The notes beneath the pieces are model-generated. The model made no database searches. It was not told the origin of the DNA and worked only from the letters and a program-made list of their open reading frames with translations. DNA of 64,000 bases from Lineolata rhizophorae (Eukaryota > Ascomycota > Dothideomycetes > Lineolatales > Lineolataceae): NCBI GenBank assembly GCA_010093515.1, contig MU001709.1, positions 7,812 to 71,811 on the forward strand, in the 5' to 3' direction. The position numbers and the translations under genes are program-made. Below are positions 35,991 to 46,419 of this stretch, in pieces (the stretch's first letter is position 1; every line of letters begins with the position of its first letter).

Positions 35991-37695
35991 TCATCTCGCA
36001 CCCACTTTCCCATACCTCCGCCTGACCCTCCACGCATTCCTCACCTCCAACACCAAATTCACCACGCACACGGCACTTGCCGCCATAGCCCACCCGGTAA
36101 ACGCCACGACCCTCGCATACTTGGCCACGCCCTCGCCGTCCCCGCCTCTCACCAGCGCGGCCGCCACCGGGCCGGCAACCACGCTCGCCACGCCTCGCTC
36201 GAAGCTCAACCAGCCGTACAGCGTGACGGCCTCCTCGGCGCTCTCCGTCAGCCCCGCCGCCACCTGCGTCCACAGCACCGAGTAGCTGCCCGTGGAGGCG
36301 CCCCAGGCGGCCGCGAAGCCGAACAGCGCGGGCGCGCCCGTGGCGGGGGCCCACAGCGCGAAGACGGCGGCGGCGGCGAGCGCGGAGCACAGCGTGGGGG
36401 CCAGCGAGGGCGGCGTGTGGTCGGAGAGCGCGCCGAGGGAGATCTGGCCGGCGACTTGGGCGAGCGAGAGCACGGTGAGGAGGAGGGGGCCGGTCGAAGG
36501 GGCGAGGTCGAGCGCGCGGGCGTAGGCGGGCAGGAAGATGTTGGGCAGGAAGGAGGGGAGGCCCTGGACGAGGGTGGCGAGGAGGTGGGGGTAGGTGCGG
36601 GGGCGGAGGAGGAAGGCGTGCGCGCGCAGGAAGGAAGGGGCCGTGGGGGCCGCCGCCGCGGGGCGTCGCCGCCGCCGCTCGCCGCCGCCGCCTCCGTCCG
36701 CGGGCACGCGCGGCTTGATGACGAGGTAGCACGGCCCCGTGCACGCCGCGATGAGCCCGGCGTGGGCCCGCAGCGCGACCCGGAAGTCCCACCGCGCGAG
36801 CAGCCAGCCCGCCAGCTCGGGCATCACGCACCCGCTCAGCCCGCTGGCCCCGAACATGACGCCGTAGGCCAGCCCGCGCCGCCGCTCGAACCACCCGTTC
36901 AGCATCAGCAGGTACGGCGTGTAGCAGACGGCCCAGCCGAGGCCGAACAGGGCGCCCTGCGAGGCGAGGAGGTGCCAGACGCGCGTGGCGAAGCTGGCGA
37001 GGACGAGGGAGCCGAGGCAGAGGAGCCAGCCGACGAGCGAGAGGAGGCGCTGATGGGTCGGGTTGGGGAAGCGGAGGGTGATGGCGTTGGTTAGGGGGAG
37101 GAGGAGGTAGGAGAGGCCGTTGGAGAGAGTGCCGATGACGGGGATGGCGGACGCGTGCGAGGAGAAGAGGGGGTGGTTGGCGTAGTGGGATTGGAAAATG
37201 CCAAAGGAGAGGGCGAAGCCTGTCGATATGATCAGTAAGCTTGTTCTGGCGATGGCACGAGAGCATGTTTGGATAGAAAACGAGACCCAAGGAAAGACTA
37301 AACTGCAACGGACAAGGGACGAAATCAGAACAGAAACTCGTATCCGGAAACTGAGGAGAGAGGATTTCAAGGCCCAAGAGGTTAGAATCTGCGGTGACCT
37401 GACGGCTTGAAAGTGTCGTGGGCGTGCTGAAATTTTGCCAGCTTAAAAATCGAAAATGCCACTAACCCCAGCAAAATGCCTCCATCATGCAGGTGCCAAA
37501 TAAGAACTTCCAAGCGCCCGGCCCGCGGTCTTTTGGGGGGTCAGGGTCTCGCCATTCTTCGCTTCTACCGTTTGAATGCAACAGGAATGTCTCTCGCTCT
37601 TCGGTGGAAGCGTTAGAACCGACTGAGAATCTAGTCGGACTCGATTCGACATCTTTGCGGTTTCCTGGATTGTCTGAGAGACCAGTCGAGCCCAT
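35991..37695 (-). CDS. MFS transporter, monocarboxylate-transporter-like
   Basis: Two minus-strand exons, 37695-37467 and 37219-35991, joined by a 247-nt intron, encode about 485 residues. The junction reads MMEAFCW-GFALSFGIFQSHY. This is the first membrane helix of the fungal MCT-like group, so the long open frame entering exon 2 from inside the intron is not coding. The N-terminal ~50 residues are polar (an ERETFLLHSNGR segment). About 12 membrane segments are visible, including SQGALFGLGWAVCYTPYLLM and the loop NGWFERRRGLAYGVMFGASG, which matches the conserved MCT motif after helix 4. A Gly/Arg-rich central loop separates the halves. Likely a plasma membrane proton-linked carrier; fungal relatives include riboflavin and monocarboxylate carriers, so the substrate is open. 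Confidence 0.9.
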
Positions 37696-39403
37696 TTCGA
37701 AAGCAGACCAAGTTGTCAGCTATAACTCGGCTTGCGCTTGATTGCCGCAAACTTAACATGTGTTGGTATGGGAGGGACCGAGAAAATCCGGAAGTATGCT
37801 TTCGATGGTGAGCAAAGAACTGGCAATGATGCATCTAACAGAGCGTGCGTCAAAAGTGGGATGCTGTGGGCTCCACTCCAGAATGCCGATCATGCACGTG
37901 ACTCTTGTATTTCCATTAGACGGCGATTCCATTCTACGTAGAACTCATGTAAATGTGTGGCTCCAGAGCGTCAAATTGATTTGACTAAACAGCTACTAGC
38001 TCTTTTTTTCATTTCTCTAAAATAAACGGATAAACTGGTCGAGAATAAAGCAGAAAAACAAGCCACCGCCTAGCAGTTGGGGGGCGCACTCGAATAGAAC
38101 TGTACCTAAGCCCGAGCGTCAAAGTCAGTCCCTCTCATACGCAAACGGGTACCCTCTTTTGTTAGTCCATTGGGAGATGACAAGTAGTCTGGAAAGAGTT
38201 ATCGTTAGTTGATGTGCCTCTCTATTTGTGCAGTTTCGGTACGTGGTCAAGTTGGTCACTCAATTTCATTAGCAGAACTTGTGGACCAACATCATGAAGG
38301 CAGGAGTCATTATCTATGTAGAATGGCCTTAGCTAGCCTCAATGTTGTACAACTAGACTGGTCCTACGGACAACGTTCCTCAGTAGACGACGCAATACGG
38401 GTAACTAGACCCTTTCGCCTCACCCTTTAACTGACTCCCACATGAACTTTGGCAAGTATATATCTCCGAAGGATCTGAACATAAATATGAGGCTATCCTT
38501 TACTGCAAGTACCAGTAAGTTGCTTTACCTTTGCTACAAGCTCCTCTAGAAACTAGAACTATATAAATTTTTCTCCCCATTTGTTGCTTGAACTGTTTCG
38601 GTGAGTATTCGTGATTGATAGCACGCAAAGCTTATTTCTCTTTATAGTACTGTTGCTTATAGATGCCCCACTTCCTACTTTTTTTATTGGAGAGTATTTC
38701 ACTTTACAAGTTGCTCTGGAACTCTATTGGGTCTATCAAAGGATTGATTAAATACTTTCTAGAATCACGCCCGGCAAATATACAGCTCAGCTGTTCGCCT
38801 GCCAAATACAGTGACCTATCTATTTGGTAGGCGGAAAACCCCGCAATAGCAACAAATTGCAAGATCTAGGGTCGCCGGCGAGGTCGAAAGTGTGAGTAAT
38901 GGCAAGCCTCACACGATCTTGTTTCTTGACATAATCGATGATGCATATCTTGGTTTTTCACACGTCTCCAAGCCAAGTTTTTTTATAGTGTCAGCATTCA
39001 AGATATGTGAACTCACTCCTGCTACTCACAACGAGGCGACTCACTTTTTGGGGTGCTCATCGAGCAAGTGAGCTCTCCGTGGCATCCTTCTTCACTGATC
39101 GTGTTTGAATGTTGATACTTAATTGCTCTGGGTCACCGCCATTGCACTCTTTACTCTTGCAATTTTGCAAGGTGAGTAATGCATGATGGGGGTTATTCAC
39201 ACCGCTATGAGTGTGCGAAACTCTGTGTCTAGGAGTATAAATATCTACCCGAATATGGTAGATGCTGTGTTCTTTCCTCCACCAAGCAGCACACACAGCA
39301 CACAGAGACACAAAGCTACTCATACCCGAGCATCTCTCCATTGCATACCAAATTTCAGCAGCTTCCACGTTCCCCATTTCCTCACCAGGCTTTAGCAGTC
39401 ATC
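37696..39403. other. AT-rich gene-poor stretch
   Basis: 1.7 kb with no supported gene. The composition becomes clearly more AT-rich from 38 kb. A TATA-like sequence with a CT-rich tract follows near 38560, but no open frame comes after it. Confidence 0.5.
39236..39243 (+). promoter_or_regulatory. TATA box of the 39.4-kb small Cys-rich gene
   Basis: TATAAATA located 168 bp before ATG 39404, followed by a C/A-rich leader. Position and sequence fit a core promoter. Confidence 0.6.
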
Positions 39404-39732
39404 ATGTCGAGCAAGTGCGTCTTACTCTCTACCCTCTTCTCCTTATTCATGACTGGATTTGAAATTTGCTTACTCTGATCAGGCGTCTTACCATCAAGTA
39501 CATGCTGGACGGCAATTGCATTTATCAGCATTTAACACTTTGTCCCACCCACCGCGATAGGATTACTACTAGTACGAGCAACGAGGTCTGTGCCGACATC
39601 TCGATTGCGACTCAAAATGTCTCTAGCGGCGAGGAGACCAACTGCTCGTGCCGAATCTCGGGCAACACGTGGACTGGATGCAAAGACCACTCCGGTCTGT
39701 CCTCCGCCGTCGTGAGCAAGTACCTTGTTTAG
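39404..39732 (+). CDS. Small Cys-rich orphan protein (86 aa)
   Basis: Two exons, 39404-39414 and 39483-39732, with a 68-nt intron (gtgcgt...tgatcag) just after codon 3, encode 86 residues. Six cysteines (about residues 16, 24, 40, 58, 60 and 70) are spread through the protein, with a CSC pair. There is no signal peptide: the start is MSSKRLTIKYML. Support comes from the well-placed TATA box, a good ATG context (tcatcATG), a clean intron and an uninterrupted exon 2. No family is recognised. The plan (early intron, paired cysteines, no secretion signal) resembles the orphan genes at 44.1 and 61.3 kb in this window. It lies in an AT-rich, gene-poor region next to a HET gene. Possible metal- or ligand-binding protein; function unknown. 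Confidence 0.55.
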
Positions 39733-40445
39733 GTACGTCAATGTAACCAAGTAGCTCGGCTCTTGTTCCTTTAGGAAGCATTCTAACCGCATAGATGCAG
39801 GTTGGGACGTTGCTCCCCATCCTCCGCCAAATTTCTTCTCCGAACATAAGCAACGATATTTAGACAATCATTTCGGAGAAGTTTGGCGCCGTTGAGCATC
39901 ATAGACCATGATGGAGTCTAGAAGCTTTGGACCGGATATTATGAGAATGGGTAGACGATATGCACAGGAATGGCGTAGGCCCAGGTACTCTTTCTGGCAC
40001 CTTTAGACCCAATCATGTTTCCTTGTTTGGTCATCTCGTGGCGAGCGTGGGCTGCCTAGAGAGCTCACTCTTAGCTCACCCAGTAGAAATATTCCAACAT
40101 TTTTCAATACAACATAATTCCCCAGTTTGAACATACTTCTGCCTTTTTTTGCGTGAGCCTCCGGAGCTATTCAGTGTGTCCCGCAGACCTTGTAAGCAGC
40201 CTGTTTGGTTAAACTTCCCCATGTTTCACGACTCTTTTATTGTACCGTCCATTGAGTTTGATACCAAGAGCGACACGTAATCCTTCACACTGGCCTCTTT
40301 GTTGGATTTAGGTCTTGCATCCATCTGAGCACGTTGACTAGGCTCTCACCGTGTGATCAGAGAGAGACACGCCAATTTCACTTCGTATCTACTAATTTAC
40401 CTAAAATAGAATATTTCGGCGATACGTCTTTTTTTCATGTAAGCA
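39733..40445. other. Intergenic, convergent 3' ends
   Basis: 0.7 kb between the small Cys-rich gene (+) and the HET gene (-). AT-rich, with no supported gene. Confidence 0.55.
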
Positions 40446-42494
40446 TCATATAATCTTTAGAGAAGCGATCAGTCCATTACTTTTCCATTTTGACTTTTCA
40501 ATCTCCCCATATCCAATCCTCAAAAACATATTCAATTCCTCAGGGACTTGTTTCAAAACTAAGCAGTGATAGAAAGGCTTTCCGTTCTCTGTGTAGAATG
40601 GGTCGGACTCAGACACAGCTGCAGCAATAAAGGGTTCGTGAACCTGGCTTTCCTCATCGAATGCAGCCCACCCGATTCGTTCCAAGACACCGACGTCCCT
40701 TCCCCGGCCTAATAGTGCGAAACAGTTTCCATGCTTTCCAGGATCCAGTTCGTAAACGTCACCGTGGAACAACCTACTATCCTCACCAGAACCACGGATA
40801 ACGTGGTCTTCCCGTTCCACCGCCAAAACGTACCCACGGAACTCCACCCAGCTCCCGACCAATAACTCGTCTCCTGGGCCCAGCTCGAAGAACATGTCTG
40901 GGATATCTAGTTCACAGCAGGGAGTGGCATGCAACGTCGATGCCTCCCACCGGAGCGCCCCATCAAGCGCAGCCCACGACCACGACGGCGCGCGCTTCCG
41001 CCGCGGCCTGCGCAGGGGCCCATCCGCTCCGCACCAGAGCACATGCAAATGCACACTCTCACGCCAGACGCCCGCACAGTACCTCTTGCCCGTCCTCGCG
41101 GCCATGTCCCTTGCGAGCCCCTCGACCGCAAACAGCTTGTCGCGCTCCTTTGTCAAGCCGCGCCGCGAGTAGTCGGCCACGAGGCTGCACCAGGACCAGG
41201 CGTCGCCCTGCGGGAGGCCAGCGCCGTACCGCTTTGGCTGGTAGATGCCGAAGTCGCGGCCGTCTTCGGCGCGGGCGTGGCGCCGGCACTCGAAGAAGGT
41301 CTGCCCGGCGCCGAAGTAGAGAATGCGGCGCGAGAGGTTGCACTCTTGGAGGACCCAGCCGCGCGAGGCCCACGTCGCGCTGTGGATGCAGGTGAAGGCG
41401 TCGCAGCGCGAAGGCGTCACGAAAAAGCTATTGAGAGCGTCTTGCTGGACGGGATGACTGTCCTGTTGAACGGTGGTTTCGTGTGCGTATGGGAAGGGGA
41501 TGATGGGCCGCGACACGTCTTTACGCTCGATGAAGAGCCCACCGCTGGATGACTCGGATCCAGCCGCTGCGAGAGTGAGGAAGGAGTCCCTGTATATATT
41601 GCCCATTTCGATGGCTTCCTTCTCCCATTCGGCGGGATCATCCTGGACAATACATAGAGCATCGATCCAAAGAAAGCGGAAGCCTAGTCTCCGCGTGGTG
41701 AGAACAGCGTGCTGCAAGGTGAGCGGCATCTCCTCGACCAGGATGGCGCGTTTATGGGCCGCTAAGTTCTGTCGCAAGGTCACAAGTGGTTGGTTTTCTC
41801 CCCAGCAGTAACTTAGCGTGAGATATTCCTGTTGCGCATCATCACCGTCCACCAACGCGCATGAATCCGGATGCTCGGAAGAGACATTTTTGACGTCGAG
41901 TAACCGAGATGGGAACTGGCGATGTTTTTGCTGAGTTAGATTTGTGGTCGGGGCGCACTCAGGGTGGCCAGTACGACATTCCACTATCCAGGACTGCAAA
42001 AGGTCGAAAGACTCTTCCGAACCAGCATCGGAAGCCAACTGACGACCACAGACATCGCCGGAAAGAGCGGCTCTAGACCCTACCAACGCTGTCAGTATAG
42101 TTTGACTAGTATTATTGGAACTTGCTTCTTGAATTGACAAAAACGATTACTGACTAGGCATTGCATATACGCAGAAATAGGCTCTCATAGTCGACTGCTT
42201 GACCAAAGCAATGATAACTGCCAGCCGATGGCCCCTCCTCTGGCTATCCGGTGTTGGCACTCCTGTGAGAAGGATGCGATGGGCTTCGTAGCCTTTCCCC
42301 CTTTTAAATTTCCCACGAAGTTCTTGCAGAAGCAGAGCACACATAGGACACCGTTCGGCGGATTCTGGCAAGTCTTTGTAGTCACGATGCAAATAGCCGT
42401 AGACGTCGGTCTGGGTCCCAGCGCGGTTCTGTACCGGGCGCTCTGCAAGAAGCGTACTGGGAGATATATTGCTGCAGAAGCTACAAAGACTCAT
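40446..42494 (-). CDS. Heterokaryon incompatibility (HET) domain protein
   Basis: Two minus-strand exons. Exon 1 runs 42494-42155. Exon 2 begins at 42079 (or, with the alternative acceptor, 42088) and ends at 40446. The product has about 657-660 residues. The N-terminus MSLCSFCSNISPSTLL and a later CPMC are typical of HET proteins. The HET domain starts near LTLSYCWG (about 202-207) and includes LWIDALCIVQDDPAEW (about 250-265), IYRDSFLTLAAAGSESS and RGWVLQECNLSRRILYFGAGQ. All key motifs are intact, so the gene looks functional. HET domains trigger cell death on contact between incompatible strains and may signal downstream of NLR-type receptors. The last ~200 residues have no known domain. 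It is divergent from the 44-kb orphan gene, 1.6 kb apart. A longer non-ATG upstream frame was not used. Confidence 0.92.
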
Positions 42495-43040
42495 GGTTTT
42501 GGTCAGGGCTTTTGGAGCCGGAGGTGTGTAGAAAGTCAACGGTGTCCTGCTATTTCAGCGAACCAGTCGAGAAGGTCGTCATTTGGTGCCAAACGGTCGC
42601 GGCAGCCTCAGGGAGGAAAAACGCACTGAATAAGTGGCGGTATCTTCACTCAAGAAGTGCAAATATAAATGTTTTTCAAGATAGGAAACAAAAGTCCAGC
42701 TAAAGCGCTGGAATGTTCTGAAGGAATCGGATGCAAATGTGTTGCCTAGTTCCAGCATGCACGTAAGCCTTGGCAGCCAGGGTCGTAAGCGCCTATCAGC
42801 GTCACCAAATTGCTTAGACGTACGTAGTACTGCTCGTTGTTGTTTTTCTCTTTAATTTGTTTTGATCTCAACTCTAAGCCTTGGTACGTCACAGATGATC
42901 TTCCGAAAAGGAGACAAGAGGCAGAAGGTGTGACATCCAGCCTTCGCTTGTTGTCGCTCGCTCAAATAGTATTCGCACAATTGTGGCTCGGTCATATGGG
43001 AGCATACAGGGCCCAATGCGTTATACGACGTGGTAGAAGC

Positions 43041-43204
43041 GACCTGTCGTGAATATCATAGATAGTAGCAGCAGTAGCACGTGAGTTCGGGGCCATGGAG
43101 CGCGGGCCCCCGCTTCACTCCGCAGAGTAGAGCTTACCTCTCTCTGCAACCTCATCAATACGCTCTGTTTGACACCGCACACTCTGTGACGCTCGACACG
43201 ACCA
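43041..43204 (+). repeat. Dispersed repeat, copy B
   Basis: Aligns over ~160 bp with the minus strand of 21019-21177, from the shared ctgtcgtg and atcata blocks at the left to gctcgaca and acca at the right. Some differences in the left part (for example gtggacatc versus gtgaatatc) are C-to-T/G-to-A changes in this copy, as repeat-induced point mutation would give. The sample is too small to prove this. Confidence 0.8.
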
Positions 43205-43956
43205 TTTGCTAATATACGTACCTTTGCATTACCGAGACGACCCCGGCTTTGAAAGTATGGTTTGATGCCTGTCCGGGCTTAGCTTTGCTGAAATTTAATG
43301 AGTTTATTAGCTTGAATTTTGGGCTTGCTTCGGCCATGCATTTGAGCTTACTTTCACCTTCAGGCCCAAACAATTAGTACTACCAGGGCTTGCATGCGCG
43401 TTGAAAAGGCCTAAGAGGCTTTAGAAGGCTTTGTGGAGGTATATATGGCAACCTTCCAAGTAGAAACGGCCCCTGGGTCTTTATAAGAGGGGCCTGGAAC
43501 AACTTCTGAGCTGAAAAATAGGAACTATATTGAGTATACCCTTGATTCCATCAAAATTGGCCTCCTTTTAGGACCTCAATAGGCGAGCTTATATGGTTCA
43601 GCAACCCATAGGAACACTCAGCTAATAACCCCGTAATATTCAAACTGAAAAATTTGCTCTCAGACAAGTGACATTAAATAAGCATCAAGCACATGGGCTT
43701 AGGTAGTGTAATTACCTATGAATGTCAGATATGTATTCACTTAAGCGTGCAAATATGCACGTATTAGTAGTGGCCGTGCGAAATGTTGTGTGGTCGCCAA
43801 GCTATTTTGATAGTGGAGTACCATTCGATTCAACGGCCAAGAGGCTTCTCTTTGGGCATACCAGAGTTCTCGATTCTAATCAGTTTTAATGCCCGGGCTC
43901 TGAGACAATGCATGGTTCAAATTTGATCGTTACCAGGAAATCTTGTCCTCACGCAC

Positions 43957-43964
43957 TATATAAG
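43957..43964 (+). promoter_or_regulatory. TATA box of the 44-kb orphan gene
   Basis: TATATAAG located 113 bp before ATG 44070, followed by a CT-rich leader (agctctttcaacctttttc). Good core promoter position. Confidence 0.65.
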
Positions 43965-44069
43965 CTTGAAGTGTGCGGACTAGAACTCGACAAGCTCTTT
44001 CAACCTTTTTCATAATCCGTACTCTTCGCAAATACTACTAGCATTTCTTTCCACATCGCAAAACCGAAC

Positions 44070-45612
44070 ATGGTCAAAATGGACTGGAGGGACCAAAAAC
44101 CAAGTGGACCTGAAATCGATGCGACAAAGGAAGAGTGAGTCTTTGCTCCAACCGCCGAACTCTAGAGTCCAAACGTCCTAACCACTCACATCCTACCACA
44201 GTCCACACCCGACTTGCCGCTGCGAGCCCCTCGTCGGCGATGATGGGGCCCCTCGCTGTGTCAAACTCGTCTTTTGTCACACGCACCAACGTGGCTTTCC
44301 CACCTTCAGCGTCAATCGTGAGCTCACCTACAAAGTTTGCCGGAGCATGGGCACGGACAGCTACGAGAGCGAGCACCCGCCAGTCACACAGTGCGGATGC
44401 CCAGTCGGAAGTGGCTCGTTTTACGTGTGCAGAACGCACTCGACCTGGCGGGGGGCCCCGTATCTGTTCGTCGGGCCGAGCGCTTTCGCGGACACGCGCG
44501 TCGGGCCATGGCAAGACCCACGTGAGAATCCGCGACTTACGGCGGTAAGGATAGACAAGCGGCCGAAAGAATCTTACTCCGAGCGTAGGTGGAGGAAAAC
44601 AAAACAGGCTTTCTTGGAGCGTTGGAGGGCGGACTTGATGATATCGCAACCACCACCGCAACAATTACAACAGAACATTGGCTCGGGTGCCGCTGTCGCA
44701 GCGCCGGGAGAGACGTCGAGGGCCGAGGCCAAGCGGGTGCGCTCGCAGCAGTGGCGCATTATTGCATCCATAGAAAGGATCATGGAGAAGTTGGGATGGA
44801 AGAGGATGCACCCGCAGCAGCAGCGGTTTTGGCGTCGGATCGGGAGGTCAGAACAGAATGGAAGCCAGTCGTCTGTTGACTGTGCTCAAAGCGACAGTGA
44901 GCGGTCGACTGGTGAAAATGGAGATCAGCGTCCTCTGTCATACTTTGAGCACCCACAGGTGGCCTTCAAACGTGCTGACATGCGTCCTCAAATAGAGCGC
45001 TCGAGCTGGCAATCGTCCCACCAGGACGAATGCCTCCTTTCTGGACTTTGCCCCTTGTACGACTCGTTATCCCTCGGAACGAGCCAGGACTCCGCTTTGC
45101 ATCAAACCCTTCAGAAAGAAACCCGCGCTCGCAGTTGCCAACATCAACATGCTTCCCCTCTGTGTTCCCTCAACAATGCCCATGCAAATCCACCTAACTT
45201 CCAACCCCGCAGCCGCGACAGCACCGCGCCCAGCAGCACGTCCTCACAACTAGCGCCGCCTACGTTGCCGCCGACGCCGCGCCGGCCGGGGTTCGAGCTG
45301 GCGCGGCATGCGGACTTTGAGGTATGGGCGAGGAAGATGGAGAAGGCGAAGAGGATGGAAGAGGTGCCGGCTGAGTTGCAGCGGAAGTCGAAAGCGAAGA
45401 CGGAAGAGTGGCATGCGATGGCGGCGGCGGCGGCGGCGGTGGCGCGGCTGAAGCCGAAGTCGCGGAGTCGGGAAGCGCGGCAGCGGAGCGCCGTGGAGCG
45501 TCCGAAGGCGACGCAGCGCCAGCGGCCGGCGGTGCTAGAAGAAGACACAGATGACGAGCTGTACGCGCCGCCGCCGCCTAAGCCGAAGCCGGAGAGCCGG
45601 GAGTCGCGGTAG
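44070..45612 (+). CDS. Cys/His-rich orphan protein (491 aa)
   Basis: Two exons, 44070-44134 and 44202-45612. The 67-nt intron has a GTGAGT donor, a CTAAC branch site and an acceptor cacag. The N-terminal ~110 residues hold paired cysteines and histidines: CRC at 27-29, C41, CHTH at 47-50, C68, CGC at 86-88 and CRTH at 98-101. This spacing would suit one or two zinc sites. A basic helical stretch follows (SERRWRKTKQAFLERWRADL), then a Gln-rich region and a second basic segment (AEAKRVRSQQWRIIASIERI). A long disordered part comes next, and the C-terminal ~100 residues are Ala/Lys/Arg-rich. No signal peptide or known domain is seen. The basic character and putative zinc module suggest a nuclear protein, but this is inference. 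Start is chosen by TATA spacing, ATG context (ccgaacATGG) and the clean splice. Confidence 0.7.
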
Positions 45613-46419
45613 TAGTCCGCGCCGACGGAGGTAAAGCGGAAGCCGGCGGAGAAAGACGACGACGACGACGACCATGGACAAGGCGCACGGCGCACTTATA
45701 CCAGCAAGTTAGGGCGCCGGAGGGAGACGGAGTAAAGAGCATTGGAACGAGTAGGGCTTCGGAGGAAGGGGATGTAGACGCCGTAGATCGGATTTCGCAG
45801 CTATGTAGTCAGTTTAGACAGGAATCCGTGCTGCAGACACAAACATTCAAATCGTGAGCAAGTGAGTAGTGGGATACCTGGCAGGTCCAGCGCAGCGGTC
45901 CTAGTCAATGCTCACCTTGCATTTTTCCCTTTTTCGCGTCCAAGGTGCCGCAAACCAAACACCACTCCCCATGCACCACCACAAAAGATCCAATCATTTC
46001 ACACTTACATTCATATTCAGATGCTTTTACCTACTTCTACTGCACTCCATCACCCCTGCCCTCCCTTCGCCTTCCCATCCTCTCACCACTTTCTCCCCTC
46101 TCTTCTTTCCCCCACTAACCCTCCCAATCCATGCTCATGCCCTCTTCTTCACTTCAACCACCATACCCACCCCGCCGGCGCCAGACCCGCCTATCTTACA
46201 AAGGAAAAGTAGAACCCGAACAACACTAGAAGAAGAAAAAAAGAAGTAAAACAAATCAATCTTCAAGAAAGGAAGAGCAAAAGAAAACAACAGGGATACT
46301 ACCACTCTCAACCCGCCGCACCTAACTGAAGAGAGCTAGCAAAGAGGAGCCCTTCCGAGAGCCCACCCCTCGCAAACCCCAGACGAAGCAAAAAAAACCC
46401 CCAAACTATCTCCTGCCTC
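45613..46419. other. Convergent intergenic region
   Basis: 0.8 kb between the orphan gene (+) and PMT1 (-). C-rich plus strand at 45.95-46.2 kb gives chance frames only. No gene seen. Confidence 0.55.

Larger units (their letters stand above)
42495..44069. other. AT-rich divergent intergenic region with dispersed repeat copy
   Basis: 1.6 kb with no supported gene. The second dispersed repeat copy lies at 43041-43204. The stretch 43.2-43.95 kb is AT-rich. The TATA box of the 44-kb gene is at 43957. Confidence 0.6.

Noticed and set aside
35917-37377. A 486-codon frame overlapping the MFS gene on the same strand, and a 225-codon frame on the opposite strand
   Set aside because: Both are Arg/Pro/Ala-rich shadows of the GC-rich transporter exon; only the transporter frame has membrane helices and family motifs.
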